Position numbers and translations under genes: made by a program. A DNA stretch of 64,000 nucleotides from Protopterus annectens (lineage: Eukaryota; Chordata; Ceratodontiformes; Protopteridae), in NCBI RefSeq assembly GCF_019279795.1, contig NC_056745.1:511563006-511627005 (forward strand), written 5' to 3'. Shown piece by piece: positions 11,771 through 23,640 of this stretch; within the stretch, counting starts at the first letter, position 1; each line of letters begins with the position of its first letter. A model generated the notes under the pieces. That model saw only the letters and a program-made list of their open reading frames with translations, made no database searches and was not told where the DNA came from.

Positions 11771-14700
11771 TCTGAAGAGGATCAAAACTATCACCTACAG
11801 AGTTAGATTCAGAGATTCTAAGTGGGGATGGATTAGGGATCCCTTGTCCTGTGAGAGAATCTCCACTCTCTAAGGTAACTTGTGATGATTGCCCCTGGCT
11901 AAATGCAGATGGATTAGGGATCCCTTGTCCTGTGGGAGAAGCTCCACTCTCTAAGGTCACTTGTGATGATTGCCCCTGGCTAAATGCAAGAGGAGGGGGA
12001 ACCAATGCTGTCTTGGCCAAAGTGGAGTCACCAACAAGATTTTTGTTTTATCCTGCTGGATTTTCAACAGGACTCTCTGTAGGAGTGGGAAGGGGAAGAA
12101 TGCATAGAGAAACATGCCCTTCCATGAGACAGAAAAGGCATCCATTGCCCTTGCTAGGGGGCTGGGTGCCCTGGTACAAAAGAGTGGAAGTTGTCTGTTC
12201 AAAGGGGAGGCAAAGAGATCTATTTGTGGAGCACCCCACTTGTGGACTATCCCCAGGAACACATCCCTATGTAGCATCCATTCATGAGATTATGACATGG
12301 ACCTGCACAAGGTGCCTGACCGAGTGCTCTGGGCTGCAGGAATATAGAGTGCCTGCAAGGTGACTCCATGTTGGACCTCCAGTTCCCAGGCCTGGAGTGC
12401 AAGTCTGCATAGCAAGTAAGATTTTATCCCCCTCCCCATTTGTTCACATACCATAGAACAGTAGTGTTGTCTGTGAACAACTTCAGGAGGCCTTGCTTCA
12501 GAATGTGTTCAAAGGCCCTCAAAGCAAAGGCTGATGGCCTTCATTTCTCTGATGTTGATGTGCTCCTGCTTGAAGGGGCCTGTCCATGGGCCTTGCACCT
12601 TCAAGCTGACCGTAGCAGATCCCAGCAGAGGTCTCACACATCTGTGTACATCTCCTGGACTGGGGTAATGGGTTGTAATGGAAGTCCTGGGTTGAGAGAG
12701 ACTTGATCCAACCACCAAAGAATCTCCTTCCTTAGGCATGGTAGGAAGGGAATGTTGTGGTCCAAGTGGTGGGAGTGTTGGGTCCATGTGGACCTCGGGT
12801 ATAACTGAAGTTTTATCATGTGGAATCTTGCCAGTGGCAACATGGGTATAGTGGAGGCCATATGTCCTAGGAATCTGAGATATTGTCTCACTGTCATAGC
12901 AGTGGCATGAATCACAGACAGCAGGTATTGCTTCAGACTTTCCACTTTTTGGGGGTGGAAGGAATGCCCTCATAACATCTGTCCTTATTCTGCACCCTAG
13001 GAATATTTGGTCCTGGGAGGGGTCTAGATTGGACTTGGGTAAATTGATGTTGAACCCCAGAGACAGAAGGACAGAGATCGATTTGTAGGGAAGTGGAACA
13101 ACCTAACTGGATCAGGTCATCATCAAGGAATGGAAAACTCTGAATCCCTTGAACCCTGCAATAGGGTAGCACTGGAGCCAGACACTTGGTTAATACCCTT
13201 GGAGTAGTAGATACTCCAAAGGACTAGAATTGAAAATGTGAGGAACCCACAGAGAATAGTAAATACTTTCCATAGTTGGGCCTTATGGGGATACACAGAT
13301 ATGCATCTTTTGTGGCCAGAAATGCCTGAGGCACTAGCAAGGGGGAGAGAGTCTGGTGAGTAAACATGCAAAGTGGGTACTTGCAGAAAAAGGTTGAGGT
13401 GGGAGAGATTCAGGATGGGTCTCCAAGGGCCATCTTTCCTTGGGACTACGAAAAGTCTGGAGTAAAAGCCTTTTCCAACCATGGGACAGGTTGGAAAGTC
13501 CCTTGAGGGAGAAGGCCATCTAAGAATGTCTGGAAAATGGAGAGCTAGTCCTTTGGTGGCTGTGGGATGCCTCTTAAGAAGGGAGGAATGACCCAAACCA
13601 TGAAGTAACCCTTTTCTATAATAGACAAGATCCACTTGTCTGATGTAATGCTTTGCCAGATGGAAAAACAGTGAGTGTGTCTTTGGGATAGGGGGTGAAG
13701 GGGAAAGCAAATAGTGACTACCTGCCCTGTCCTGAAACTGAGGTTTCTTAACTGGAGTCTGAGAAAGCCTGGAAGAAGGTTGCTGCTTCCTAGATCTTTT
13801 TGCTCCTAGAATGAGGGGTAGGAGCAGAATATTTCCTGGTGAACTGAGTCTTGGTGGGATAATTCTTATGAAATTTAGGTATTGGAGACAAATGTTTTAA
13901 ATCGTGCAATTCCTTCCCCTTTTCCTGAAGGGTTTTGAAAAGCTCTGCCACTTTAGCCCCAATAATTGTAGAAGTGTCCAGAGGTGCATCCAGACGTTTA
14001 GCCCTGATATCATCAGGTAAGGGATGGAGTCTCAGCCAAAAATACCTTCTAAGTACTGCAGCAGATGCTGAAGATCTGGCTGAGGCCTCTGCAGCATCAC
14101 AGCTGCATCTGATAGTGTCTTGTCACTTGAGAGGACAAGAAGATAAGGCTAGAAACTTGGTCCTTAGAAGGCGAGTCTGAGAGATCAGCCAAATGTTTAG
14201 AAACCTGGGTCAAAAAGGCCAGGGCATACTTTGATGTGTTTCTGGTAGTTCGACGTCCTAAAAGTCACACTGGCAGAGGTGTATACTTTTTTGCCAATGC
14301 ATTCCATGGTCTTACTGTCCTCATCAGTGGGAAGGAGAGAAGTGGACAAAGTAATCTGGAAGGTTTGTCTGCAGAGACTGAAACAGTTCCAGGGTCTACA
14401 ACGGGGCATTTAATCAGAAATTTGGCACCTTCTGGGACCTTATAGAACCTGTCAGGCCTTATAGGGGTTGGTGGTTGGGAAACAGGGTTTAGACAGGCCA
14501 TGTTGAAAGCATCCAAAAAGGCTGGTAAGACTGGAGGGATGGCAAAAGGTGAAGGGGTGTCCATTTGTGTTCATAACACCTCTTTTGAACCTCTGACATT
14601 TCAGTGGAATCCCATTTAAAAAACACTTTCATTTTAGAGATGGTTTCACCAAAGGTGAGGTCCTTTCCTGGGGAGTCTGTCTCAGCAGAGGCCTACTCGG

Positions 14701-15499
14701 AGGGAGCCATACCCAAGAGGGGAAGGCATGTGAGAGGCATAGGAAGTCCTCTGAAGAGTCCTCAGCATCCAGAGAATGAGGATCTTCAGTTTGAGGCCTA
14801 GGACTGATAAATGGAGGAGGAGCAGGGGAAGCAGGCATAGAAGGCCTAAGGGTCATGAAGTCATTAAATAAGCTACGAGAGCCTGTCAATCAGGCAGGCT
14901 TGCTGAAAGAGAGGAGACATGTTTTGTCTTTTGTTTCTTTTTTAAAGAAGAGGTAGGCCTCGATGACAGGCAGTAAGGAGGACCTAGGATCAGACTGTTC
15001 TAAAGCAGTGGAAGGACTGATCTGGGTGTCTTTTGTCAGCTGAGGTGTGGCCTCATCAATGTTGCCATATGTCTCCAAAACCTCCATGTAGGTACTTTCA
15101 GCCCTAGTTTCTGTGGCCTCCTGAATGGCACCCACTATACCTAAATTGGCTGTTTCCGTGTGTTCCTCCAAACAAACGGCTACAGGGGGAATATTGGGTG
15201 AAGGAGGTGTAGCAGTACATTCAGGCCTGGAAACTTTGGCCTTCTGCTTTGGTGACTCAATGGTCTGACCAGACGGCTCTTCCATCGACAGAACCAGACT
15301 AAGTAGATGTTTAGGGCATGCAGACACCAGCAGTCTCTCTTGGGAATGAAGGACTGACAAATCTCGCAGGCCCTAGCCAGAAAAGGCAAAGGTAGACTGT
15401 GTCCTTATGGGGGATCGGATATCTGCACCTACACTTTCCTTGATGACATGAACCTAAGCTGGCATACAGTGACCAAAAGGAGAAGAAAACTACCACAAT

Positions 15500-15753
15500 G
15501 GGGTACTTATCTTAATTTTGAAGCTCCAAAAGCAGAGATTGCAGGAAGACCTGACCTTTGACTGGTGGCAGAGACATTCTGAGGAAAGGTGTGGGCAGAC
15601 ATCACTTATGGCCCATGCACCCTACGGCCAATGTCAAATGTCCCAAGTACCTTGCAGTGACTAAAGCTTTTGTATACTGGCTGGACATCTGGGTAGCTAA
15701 GCACAGGATAACCCAAAGGGTATGAATACTGCAACATGGGAATAGGAAGACAT
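15500..15753 (-). repeat. Right ITR of B1
   Basis: Inverted partner of 9,276-9,510. Read on the minus strand it shows T-G-T-T-G-C-A-G-T-A-T, then C-T-G-G-C-C/A-G-T-A-T, a C-C-A-T-A-A-G-T-G-A TATA-like stretch near 15,605, and the promoter-proximal end of the element. D sequence resumes at 15,754. Confidence 0.7.
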
Positions 15754-16169
15754 CAGGTTTCACCACTCCTTGAGACATCATGTAATGCAGGCATTGAAAC
15801 AAGTGTCTGTGATCTGCAGCACAAGGAAGGAGAAATTCACCATAACATTCCATTTGTGTTGTCCAGTTTAATTCCTCCTTAACATATGGGTTAGGATGAG
15901 ATCCTCTGATCTGACTTGGCTGCTGTTTCACAGCTCAGGGATACTACAAGCTCTCAAACTCCTCCCTTACCCATAATGCTGTATTTCCCCTCATTCTCCA
16001 GATCTTGTTTTCAGTTCCTTATTGTATGATTTAATGAAATTTTTGCTTTACTACGGAAAGTCACTATCTAGAGCTCAATAGAAGGAACTTTGTTCCTATA
16101 CTACTCTCCTGCTGTTCCAGAAGTCATCAAAAGAAACAGGGTAGGAGGCTGGAGGGGAGTTGAAGAATG

Positions 16170-16250
16170 AAAATAGACAACAAAGATGGAATGTTATGGT
16201 TTGAGTACCTAACTTCTTTATCTGATGTCAATTTTCATTCATTTCTCAAC
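16170..16250. repeat. ICR of C2
   Basis: The first half complements C2's left tip (shared block A-T-G-G-A-A-T-G-T-T-A-T-G-G, seen inverted at about 15,841-15,855). The second half resembles the complement of a C-type right tip (A-T-C-T-G-A-T-G-T-C-A, compare about 7,738-7,750 in C1). It places C2's left end near 15,816-15,828. Confidence 0.6.
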
Positions 16251-17658
16251 CTATGGGACAGAGTCCCCAGGTGGACTCCAAGGAAGGATATTCCAGAGTA
16301 CTTCTGAACCAAAGGCTCCCCTCAAGACTAGATCCACTTTGTAATGAATAATAAAGATATGAGGATTAGCCCAAGTTGCAGCTGCACAAATCTCATCCAT
16401 GGGAAGACCTGGATAAAAAAAGCTGATGAAGATGCTATGGATCTGGATAAATGGGCTCTTCAAAGCTTCGGAAAGACCACACCAAACGTTTTATATACAA
16501 AGAAAATGCAATCACCCATTTTGATAAGGTTACTTTTGAAAATGGATGACCCAGTCCATGTTCTGAAAAAGATGCAAATAAACTGATCTGTTTTCCTAAA
16601 TTTTTCAATCTATGTAGAAAGAGCAATTGTCTGTGAACATTTAATAAGTGCAAAATGTATTCAACTTTGAAACATTTGGAAAAATACAGGGAGGTTAATA
16701 GTTTCATTAATGTTAGATTCTGACACCACCTTAGTAAAATGTATTTTATTTATTTACATTTGTTTAGTGGGTAGTGTCTGGGCTAGTAGCTCATTTTAGC
16801 AGAGACCCGGGGAGAAAAGCTCCACAAAAAATATAGTTACATAGATGTTCATAAAAATGTACACATTACATTACAAAAAGTGAAAAACTAGATAAGAAAT
16901 AATACATCCTAGGGACAAAAACTGAACATGTATGCCACAAAAATCTTGATAAAATTGGGTGAAAATCTGAGACAGTGAGCATGCCTAATGAAGAGATTTG
17001 AGCACAGTAGAGTAAGAGCGAGTAACAGAGAAATATGAAGTACTGAAAGTAATCAAGTCTAAACAGTTGGGAGATGATCAACTATAACATAACAGAAAAC
17101 AAATCAGCTGTAAACAAAATAGATGGGCGTTGTTGAGGATATAGTAGGGGAGAGGCGTTATCCAGGGGGTACTGCAGTGGCAGAGCCACTTTTTAGATAT
17201 TCTTTTATTTTTGTTTTAAAGGAAGAACAGCAGGGAGTATTTTGTAAGCTTAAGGGCTTCCAAGACTTGGCTATTTTATATGAGTAGAGGGAGTCACAGT
17301 GGTTGATTGTGTTATTTTGATCAGAGGTCTTTCAGAAGATCTAAGGGATCTGCTGTTTACCTGTAGTTGGACTAGGGTAGAAATGGGAGGACAGCTATTT
17401 GGGTAGTATATGATTTTATGGGCAAGGGTAAGTTGGTTTAGTGTTAACAGGTTGGAAAGTTCTAGCCAGTTAAAGTTGTACACAAGCAGAACAATGTTGG
17501 ACTTTATGGAGTTGATTGGTGGCAAACTTAGCAATTTTTGTTATAGCAAGTTTCAAGATTATGAAGATCAGTCTTTCGCAAGTTGGTGAAGACGTTACGG
17601 CAATACAGAAGTGTAGAGAGAAGCAGAGATCTATCTATTGCTAACTTGGCTTGGGGTG

Positions 17659-18588
17659 TTAGGTAGGATTTGACTTTCTAGAGAGCTCCAAGTTTTGTGT
17701 AGTTAAGTGAAATAGGAGTATTGAAATTGTGACGTCATCTATTGTAATACCTAGGAGCTTGACCTGGCTTGTTGGCTCAATTTTGGTACCATTTGTAGAA
17801 TGAATAGCGAGGGGTGGGGAGCTCTGTTTGGTAGTTTTGTTGGTAAAAAACATTAATTTGGTCTTATTTGCATTGAAGATGAGTTGGTGGTTTGACAGAC
17901 AAATTTCAATTTCCAGGAATGCTTTTTTGCATCTTTTCTTGTAGTTGTTGGGGGGGGGGGGGGCAGAGCTGATAAGAGATGTATCATCTGCATATTGTAT
18001 GATTGAGGCAAGTTGGGTTGTTGTATTAAGGTTGTTAGTAAACATGATAAACAGCACAGGGCCAAGTATTGAACCTTGGGATACACCGGTGGACACTGGA
18101 AGTAGTGGGGAAGAGATTGTTCTCCCATTTAGTAGCCGGTTGGCAGTTAGATAACTGTGAAACCATGTCCAGGGTGCTGGACTGAGATTGAGGGCAGCAA
18201 GTTTGTCAAGTAGAAGGTGAGTAATGGTGTCAAAAGCTTTGGACATGTCCAGGAAAATAGAGACTAGTTGTCCTTTGTTCATAAGGTGATGAATAGTGCT
18301 GGTTAAAGATAAAAAGGATGTGTTTGTGTTACACTGGGGTCTAAAACCCTGTAAACAAGGCTGTGTGTGTGTGTTACAATGGGGTCTAAAACCATGCTGG
18401 GTATTGGATAGGAGATTGCTTGTGGTAAGGTGGTTGAGGAGTTGAAACTGAATACACTTCTCCAGGAGTTTGTCTACGGGTGGGAGGATAGCAATGGGGC
18501 AGTAGTTTGACATGTCTCTAGAGGGGCCACCCTTGTGGAGGGGGATGATGTGAGCCACTTTCCACAGGAGAGGTACATGATGGAACAA
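17659..18588 (-). pseudogene. LINE 1 reverse transcriptase (partial ORF2)
   Basis: An open stretch of 309 codons encodes the RT domain of a Jockey-superfamily LINE. In order: W-K-x-A-x-I-I-P-L-H-K-G-G, N-Y-x-P-I-A-I-L-P, the Q-H-G-F-R-P motif, S-K-A-F-D-T (catalytic Asp), G-V-S-Q-G-S-I-L-G-P, Y-A-D-D-T-S-L (catalytic Asp pair, near 17,990), N-x-x-K-T-K and L-L-G-I-T-I-D. A 45-bp in-frame tandem duplication at about 18,326-18,400 repeats the G-F-R-P-x-C-N-T segment. The start is only the first ATG in the open stretch; the true protein would have extended upstream through the linker and endonuclease. Further RT thumb sequence runs on to about 17,280 with disruptions. Reverse transcription activity is family knowledge; this copy is truncated. 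Confidence 0.85.
18326..18415 (-). repeat. 45-bp tandem duplication inside LINE RT
   Basis: The block G-T-G-T-T-A-C-A-x-T-G-G-G-G-T-C-T-A-A-A occurs at 18,326 and again at 18,371, exactly 45 bp apart, so the duplication keeps the frame and adds 15 residues to the fingers region of the RT. Confidence 0.8.
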
Positions 18589-21500
18589 TTTAGTATAGAG
18601 ATAGGCTAGGCAATGGATAGAGCTATTTTTAGGAATTCATTTGGTAGCTGATCGGCTGCTGGGGAGCAGGGTTTTAGTTTGCTTAGGAGCTTTTTAATGT
18701 AAGCAGTTTGAATAAGTCTAAAGGAAGAGTTTGTAGTACTACAGGTACGGGAGGGGAGTGTTAGATGCAGTTTGTGGTTAAGGAGACAGAATTGATAAAG
18801 TTAGAATTAAACTGTTAAGCTATGGGTTCAGAGATGTTTGTTGTGGAAGGAGTGGGGGTGGAGGTTGTACCAGGGTTCATAGGTTGGTACTAGGCTATTG
18901 GCCCTAGGGTCTATAGAAACCTAGCCATAACAATTCCCTGGCTATTTCTTCCCACAATATTTACTTCCCTGGACCCCTGTCTAGCAGGGCGACTGACATG
19001 ATCCCTGGGGTGAATTTCCTATCTCCCATCCAATCGGCAAGGTTCCTTTTGAAGAGGACCAAAGAGGTGCTCTGCGTGACATGTATGGGCATTCTATTAT
19101 AGTCGATTGATTGCCAGAATTTTTGTGGGTTGTGAAGGAAATTTTGTTGGGAGGTTTGGAAGCAGTGTTTCTTGCCATTTAAGATATTTTTCTTAGCTTG
19201 GTTTCTTAGTTGCTGATAGGTAGTAAGGTCAGATTTGTTTTTGGTAGATAGGTATAGGGCTCTCTTTGTTTAATCAGTTTAGTGTAAAAAGAAAGCCATG
19301 GTAGTTGTTTGGATTTGGTGCATATTTTTCTGGTGGGGGCTGGTCTGAATGGGTAAAGGTTATATAGTTCTGAGCAGATGTAGCTGTAAGGTTCGGGTGG
19401 AAGTTTATGGTACAATTTTGTTTGTGCATGGGTGGGGTGATGGTAGCTAGGGCAAAAGCTGTGGTGATCAGTTGCTTTATAGGCCAGGAAGAGAAGACAA
19501 AATAGAATAGTGTAGTAGAGCTTCATATGTGATAGGATGGTTCTGAGAGAAAGAAAGGCAGTGGGAAAAAGGATAGATTAGTTCTTAAGGACACTCTATC
19601 CTTATGAAAAATTAAATAGTGAGGCTTATAAGATAAAACTTGAAGTTTTGAAACTCTTCTGAATGATGTTACGGCTATCAGAAATACAATTTTCCAAGTC
19701 AAATATCGCAATTCAGATTTTGCAGCCAGTTAAAAGCGTCTTCGAGTTAGGGCCTGTAACATTACATTCAGATCCCACAATGGAGTACGATCTTTGAAGG
19801 GTAGTTTGAGTAGAACGGTTCCTTTTATAAGCGCCTTACAAAGACATGAAGCAGACAACATAGAATTATCAACTCCAATATGGAAATTGGAGACCACAAC
19901 TAACTAAACCTTAATTGTAGAGGGACTAGCCCCTTCATTAAAAATAAAAGGCAGGAATTCAAGAATTTTAGGTACTAGTGCTGAAAAGGGGTCCATGTCT
20001 TGTTGTGCCCAAAGGACAAATCATTTCCATTTGCTCTTGTAAATTTTTCAAGTGGAAGCTTTATTGGAGGACAAAAGAATGTGGCACACTGGGGAAGAGA
20101 GCTTGAGTTGCCTGGCTATCAACTGAATTGCAGAAATAATGCAGTCAACTTTAGGCCCAAGATGTCCAGGTGATTCATGTCTGTTGCGTGAGACAGCATC
20201 CAGAATTCAATGCAGCTAAACTAGATGAAGCCAAAGGAAGGGAAACCAAATTTGACAAGGCCAGTAAGGGGCAAAGAGGATGCATTTTTCTTCAATCGAG
20301 GTGCTTTTTCTAGGACTCTGGGGGGAAAAGCATGGAGGAGACCTGGGGGCCAATCATGAAGGCCAGCATCTCTCATTGACTCCCCCAGTGTATGGATTAG
20401 AAAAACAAACCCTGCTGCACTTGATCAGGAGAGATGTAAATAGGTCACAGCATGAAATATCATTTCCACCACTTCGTTGTTGAGAGACTACTTATGAGGT
20501 AACAATATGGACTTGTTCAACTCACCTCCTGTCATGTTGGATATTCCTGGTATGTGCGTTTCCAACAGAAATTGATTTGAAGATATCTCCCACTACCACA
20601 CTCAGCTTCTTGATACAAGAGGTAATATCCGGTTCCTCCTTGTTTGTTGATATACCATACTACAGATATTGTCGGAATCACAATAGTTCCAGAAGGTAGT
20701 GTGTCTTGGAATGTCTGCAATGCTAGGAGCACTGCTCTCATTTCCAGTACATTGATATGCAAGTTGGCCTCTGAGGGACCATGTGCCTTTAACAATCTTC
20801 CCCAAGAAATGATACCCACTCTGGGAAGCATGCATGGTCATTATGACCTTGGACTGAGGGAGGATGAATAGCAGACCTTGCAATATTTGATCTGAGTGAA
20901 TCCAACACCAAAGGTACTTTTTGCAGGCCTGAATTATACTGATCTTGGTGTAAATAGGTTGATGTAAAATGGACCACCAGGGTTGCTAATGTCCACTGAA
21001 GAATCCTCATATGGTATCTTGATAGCAGAACTAGAACTCCTGTTGTAGACATCAATCCCACGGTCTGCAATATCGATCCATCTGACAGAAATAGGTTTTG
21101 GATTATTCTCTTGACTTGAAAATGAATAGTTTGAACCCCTGACAAAGGGAGACAACCTGTCACTTGCATGTTGAAGAAAACCCCTATGAATTCTAATGTC
21201 TGAGACAGCTGAAGTTGAGATTTGTTGTGGTTGACTGGAATACCTAGATTGAAACAAATCTGGAAGTATATATTGAAAAGCTATCAGAAGATGCTTGGTT
21301 GAGGCAGTTATGAACCAGTCTACATACGGAAACACACAGAATCCCTGCATTCTCAAGTGAGCTGCTGCCATGCATTTAGTGAACACCCTGTGGGGCTGTG
21401 GTGAGAACAAAGGGCAGTACTCTGAATTGATAGTGATGGGCTCCCAGCCAGAAACACATCTCCTGGACCATCTGTTCATTTCTATGTGGTAGTATGTGTC

Positions 21501-21798
21501 CTGGAGATCTTTTGAGCACATCCATTCATCCTTGTGGCAGAAGGGCAAAGTGGACTGAACCATGACCATCTGAAACTTGGTATGTTCAACTTGACTTGTT
21601 CAGAATGCAGAGATCCAAACTTGGGTTGCCAGTTCCATTCTCTTTGGCACTAAAGAACCTTGAGCAAGTTCCAGATCCTTATTGGTCTGGGGGGACGTTT
21701 TGGATGACTTTTTTCGAACAGCGTTTGTATTTCCAGAGCTGCTGTTTCCCTCTGAGTGGGGGATCAATGGGAAATTTGTTTCATAGCAGCAGGGCTAG

Positions 21799-22054
21799 GG
21801 AAATCAAAAGGTGCTTCAACAAAGTATTAGTTTTAGGGTGTGCACACTTATGCAACCAGCTTATTGTACGTTTTTTATTTTTTATATCCCCCCCCCCCCA
21901 CAACAGATTTTTTTTTTTTTTTAAATTGAATTGTACAGGTTATGGGACACATTAAAGGTGAGAAAAGTTTTGAAATGATTTATTGTGGTCTCATTGTTTT
22001 ATATCACAAAAACCTAGATTTTAACAGGGATGTGTACACTTTTTATATCCACTG
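21799..22054 (-). mobile_element. Tc1-like DNA transposon, one terminal end only
   Basis: About 256 bp matching one terminal region of a Tc1-like transposon common in fishes and amphibians. It has the inner G-G-T-G-C-T-T-C-A-A-C-A-A-A-G-T-A-T-T-A block, G-T-G-C-A-C-A-C-T-T-A-T-G-C-A-A-C-C, homopolymer C and T runs, T-G-A-A-A-T-G-A-T-T-T-A-T, and the outer tip T-T-T-T-T-A-T-A-T-C-C-A-C-T-G at 22,040-22,054, followed by the expected TA target dinucleotide. The transposase gene and the other end are missing, so this is a truncated, non-autonomous remnant. Recognition rests on memory of the family's terminal sequence. Confidence 0.8.
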
Positions 22055-22740
22055 TAATTCCCTTCTCAAACGATATGAGATGGAGTAGAAAGATAGGGCC
22101 TTTAGTAGGTCTGGGTAAGACATGCATCTTACGCATTGCATTATTTTTTCGTGAGAAACGTCTGGGACCGCTTGGATTGGTGCAAGTTCCCAGTCAAGTA
22201 CATGCAGAAGAGAACACTGTACTCTATTATGGGCCTGATGACAGCAGAGTACAATGGCACTGACTTCCTTTGACCTTGATGCCACCATGCCTATACTCAA
22301 GTTAAGCCACAGACTTCCTCACTACAGTACCTAACTGGTGTTCAATGTTTGTGCTCCTAGGTCCCCCACCACTGGGTCTACTTTTAGGGATGTGTTCACA
22401 TTATAATTTGCAGGGATTTCCAATTTCTTGAAGAGGATAATTATGCATTTCTTAGCATTTAGTCTCAGACCATGGTTTTGGGCACCAGTCGTTTGTCATT
22501 TTTAGGTCTGGCTGTAGGATGCCAACATTGTTTGGGGATTCAACGATTGCTCCCAGCTTAGTCTTCAGCGAATTTGGAGAGCCAGAGGCTCTTAACATTG
22601 GCTTCTACTTCAGAAAAATATATACCAAACAAAAGGGCTCCCAACACTGAGCCCTGTGGGACAACACTAGTAAGTGGTTTCTCATCAAAAGTAGATTCAC
22701 TTATCTGGACATGTGTCTCATCAGTTAACCAGTTGGCTAG

Positions 22741-23300
22741 TCATCTGATGTAGGGGTTTATGCCTAACACAAGAAGTTTACCTATGATCCCCATGTGGGG
22801 GATTATGTCGAAACTTTTGGCCAGGTCTAGATAAGCTGTGTACCAGTTTAGCCTCATCCATGGCCTTGATGACTTTCTTGAAGTTGGCCACCAGACTGAG
22901 CAGGCAAGACATCCCTTTGACAAAGCCAAATTGGACTTGGTCCAGTTTTTGGAGAGTTTTTATGTCGTTATTGATCGGGTCCATAACTCCCTCCATGTGC
23001 TTGCAGATGTCTGGTCAAGCTTATGGGTCTATAGTTCTGTGGGTCAGTTGATGTCCCCCCAGCACTTGAGCAGAGGGATGACTGTTGCAGTTCTCCATTC
23101 CTCTGGGACAAAGCCTGTTTGGAGGCTGTGGTTAAAATGGTTTTAGTGGCCCTGAAATTGTGTTTTAAGTTACTTAAGAAGCATCCTGGAATGTTGTCAG
23201 GGCCTTTGGAGGCAGCATTGTTGGCTCTAGCAAGCACAGTAAGGACCTGTTCCTTTGTAATGACTGGTAAGGGGGTGGTCACAGTTATTTCTTTGGGTAT
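22741..23300 (-). pseudogene. LINE 2 reverse transcriptase fragments
   Basis: Overlapping short open stretches on the minus strand carry the core RT motifs of a CR1-like LINE: an A-S-K-G-P-D-N-I-P-G fingers motif, N-Y-R-P-I-S-L, the G-F-V-K-G motif and the first catalytic Asp context Y-L-D-L-A-K-S-F-D, then H-M-G-I-I-G-K-L. Reading frame changes between motifs show it is not functional. The frame near 22,600-22,740 contains the region corresponding to G-x-P-Q-G-S-x-L-x-P, also disrupted. Confidence 0.65.
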
Positions 23301-23640
23301 GGTAGGAGATCATATGGGGAAAACTGTGAAATGAATTGTCAGCCAGCAGGTTTGCTATAGTTTCAGTCAGGGTGTAATTTAACTCAGAGCAGTGCTGAGT
23401 GTTGCCTCCGGAGGTTATGCACATAATTAAAAAAAAGCCTTATGGTTATCTTTGCCTCATAGCTTGTTTTGGCAGACTTGGGCAGCTCCCCACTTTGTTT
23501 AGCCTGGTGAATAGCTTTATGCACTGATTTTCCTGTTCCTTCTTGGCATTGGACAGGATTTTTTCCCATTTCTTGAATTGTCTACTTATGCTAGGGGTCC
23601 AGCATGGTGGTTTATTTTTGCCAGTAATCATACGTTTGAC

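Larger units (their letters stand above)
9276..15753 (-). mobile_element. DIRS retrotransposon B1, broken, inserted in D's RT
   Basis: A DIRS copy of subfamily B on the minus strand. Parts: left ITR 9,276-9,510; satellite array and assembly gap 9,511-11,102; YR from 11,103 to about 11,770; RNase H and following domain about 11,770-12,700; RT about 12,700-13,500; gag-like region about 13,500-15,400; right ITR about 15,500-15,753. The outer tips match those of B2 (A-G-T-T-G-T-G on the left; G-A-A-T-A-G-G ... G-A-C-A-T on the right). Compared with B2, the stretch that would hold the ICR and the C-terminal third of the YR is not seen and is either replaced by the satellite or hidden in the gap. 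Broken, roughly ten or more breaks, with some long open parts remaining. Confidence 0.83.
851..15815 (-). mobile_element. DIRS retrotransposon D, broken, split by C1 and B1
   Basis: An old DIRS-type retrotransposon read on the minus strand in three separated blocks: 851-2,351, about 7,751-9,275 and 15,754 to about 15,815. The first block holds the left ITR (851 to about 1,080), an ICR (about 1,190-1,260) and the YR (about 1,280-2,340). The second holds the RNase H and following domain (about 7,751-8,550) and most of the RT (about 8,550-9,270). The third holds a short piece upstream of RT. Blocks one and two are separated by C1, blocks two and three by B1, and each break falls where the family order predicts continuation. 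The gag and right ITR are missing beyond C2's left end. It is heavily broken (well over ten breaks) and is among the oldest elements here because two others lie inside it. Confidence 0.72.
16735..19555 (-). mobile_element. LINE 1 (Jockey superfamily, L2/CR1-like), 5'-truncated
   Basis: A non-LTR retrotransposon on the minus strand. Its 3' end, ending in an A/T-rich A-A-A-T-G-T-A-A-A-T-A-A-A-T-A-A-A type tail on the minus strand, is at about 16,735, and about 0.9 kb of 3' sequence precedes the RT (about 17,660-18,590). Upstream of RT, 18,600-19,530 corresponds to the linker after the endonuclease; the endonuclease domain itself is not found, so the copy is 5'-truncated as usual for LINEs. It lies inside the YR of C2. 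No clear target duplication was found by eye. Clade placement is uncertain. Confidence 0.8.
15816..21797 (-). mobile_element. DIRS retrotransposon C2, broken, truncated, split by LINE
   Basis: A C-subfamily DIRS copy on the minus strand. Parts: left ITR about 15,816-16,010; ICR about 16,170-16,250; YR about 16,255-16,735 and about 19,555-20,060; RNase H and following domain about 20,060-20,800; RT about 20,800-21,700. The YR is interrupted by a LINE (16,735 to about 19,555), and the YR motifs on either side are the ones expected to be neighbours. The gag and right ITR are absent: the copy stops at about 21,797, where a Tc1-like end begins. Heavily broken, old. Part-by-part similarity is highest to C1. 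Confidence 0.75.

Noticed and set aside
11851-12363. 170-codon plus-strand open frame within B1
   Set aside because: It is antisense to the RNase H and following domain of B1, and its internal near-repeat reflects a tandem repeat in the element; no independent coding evidence.
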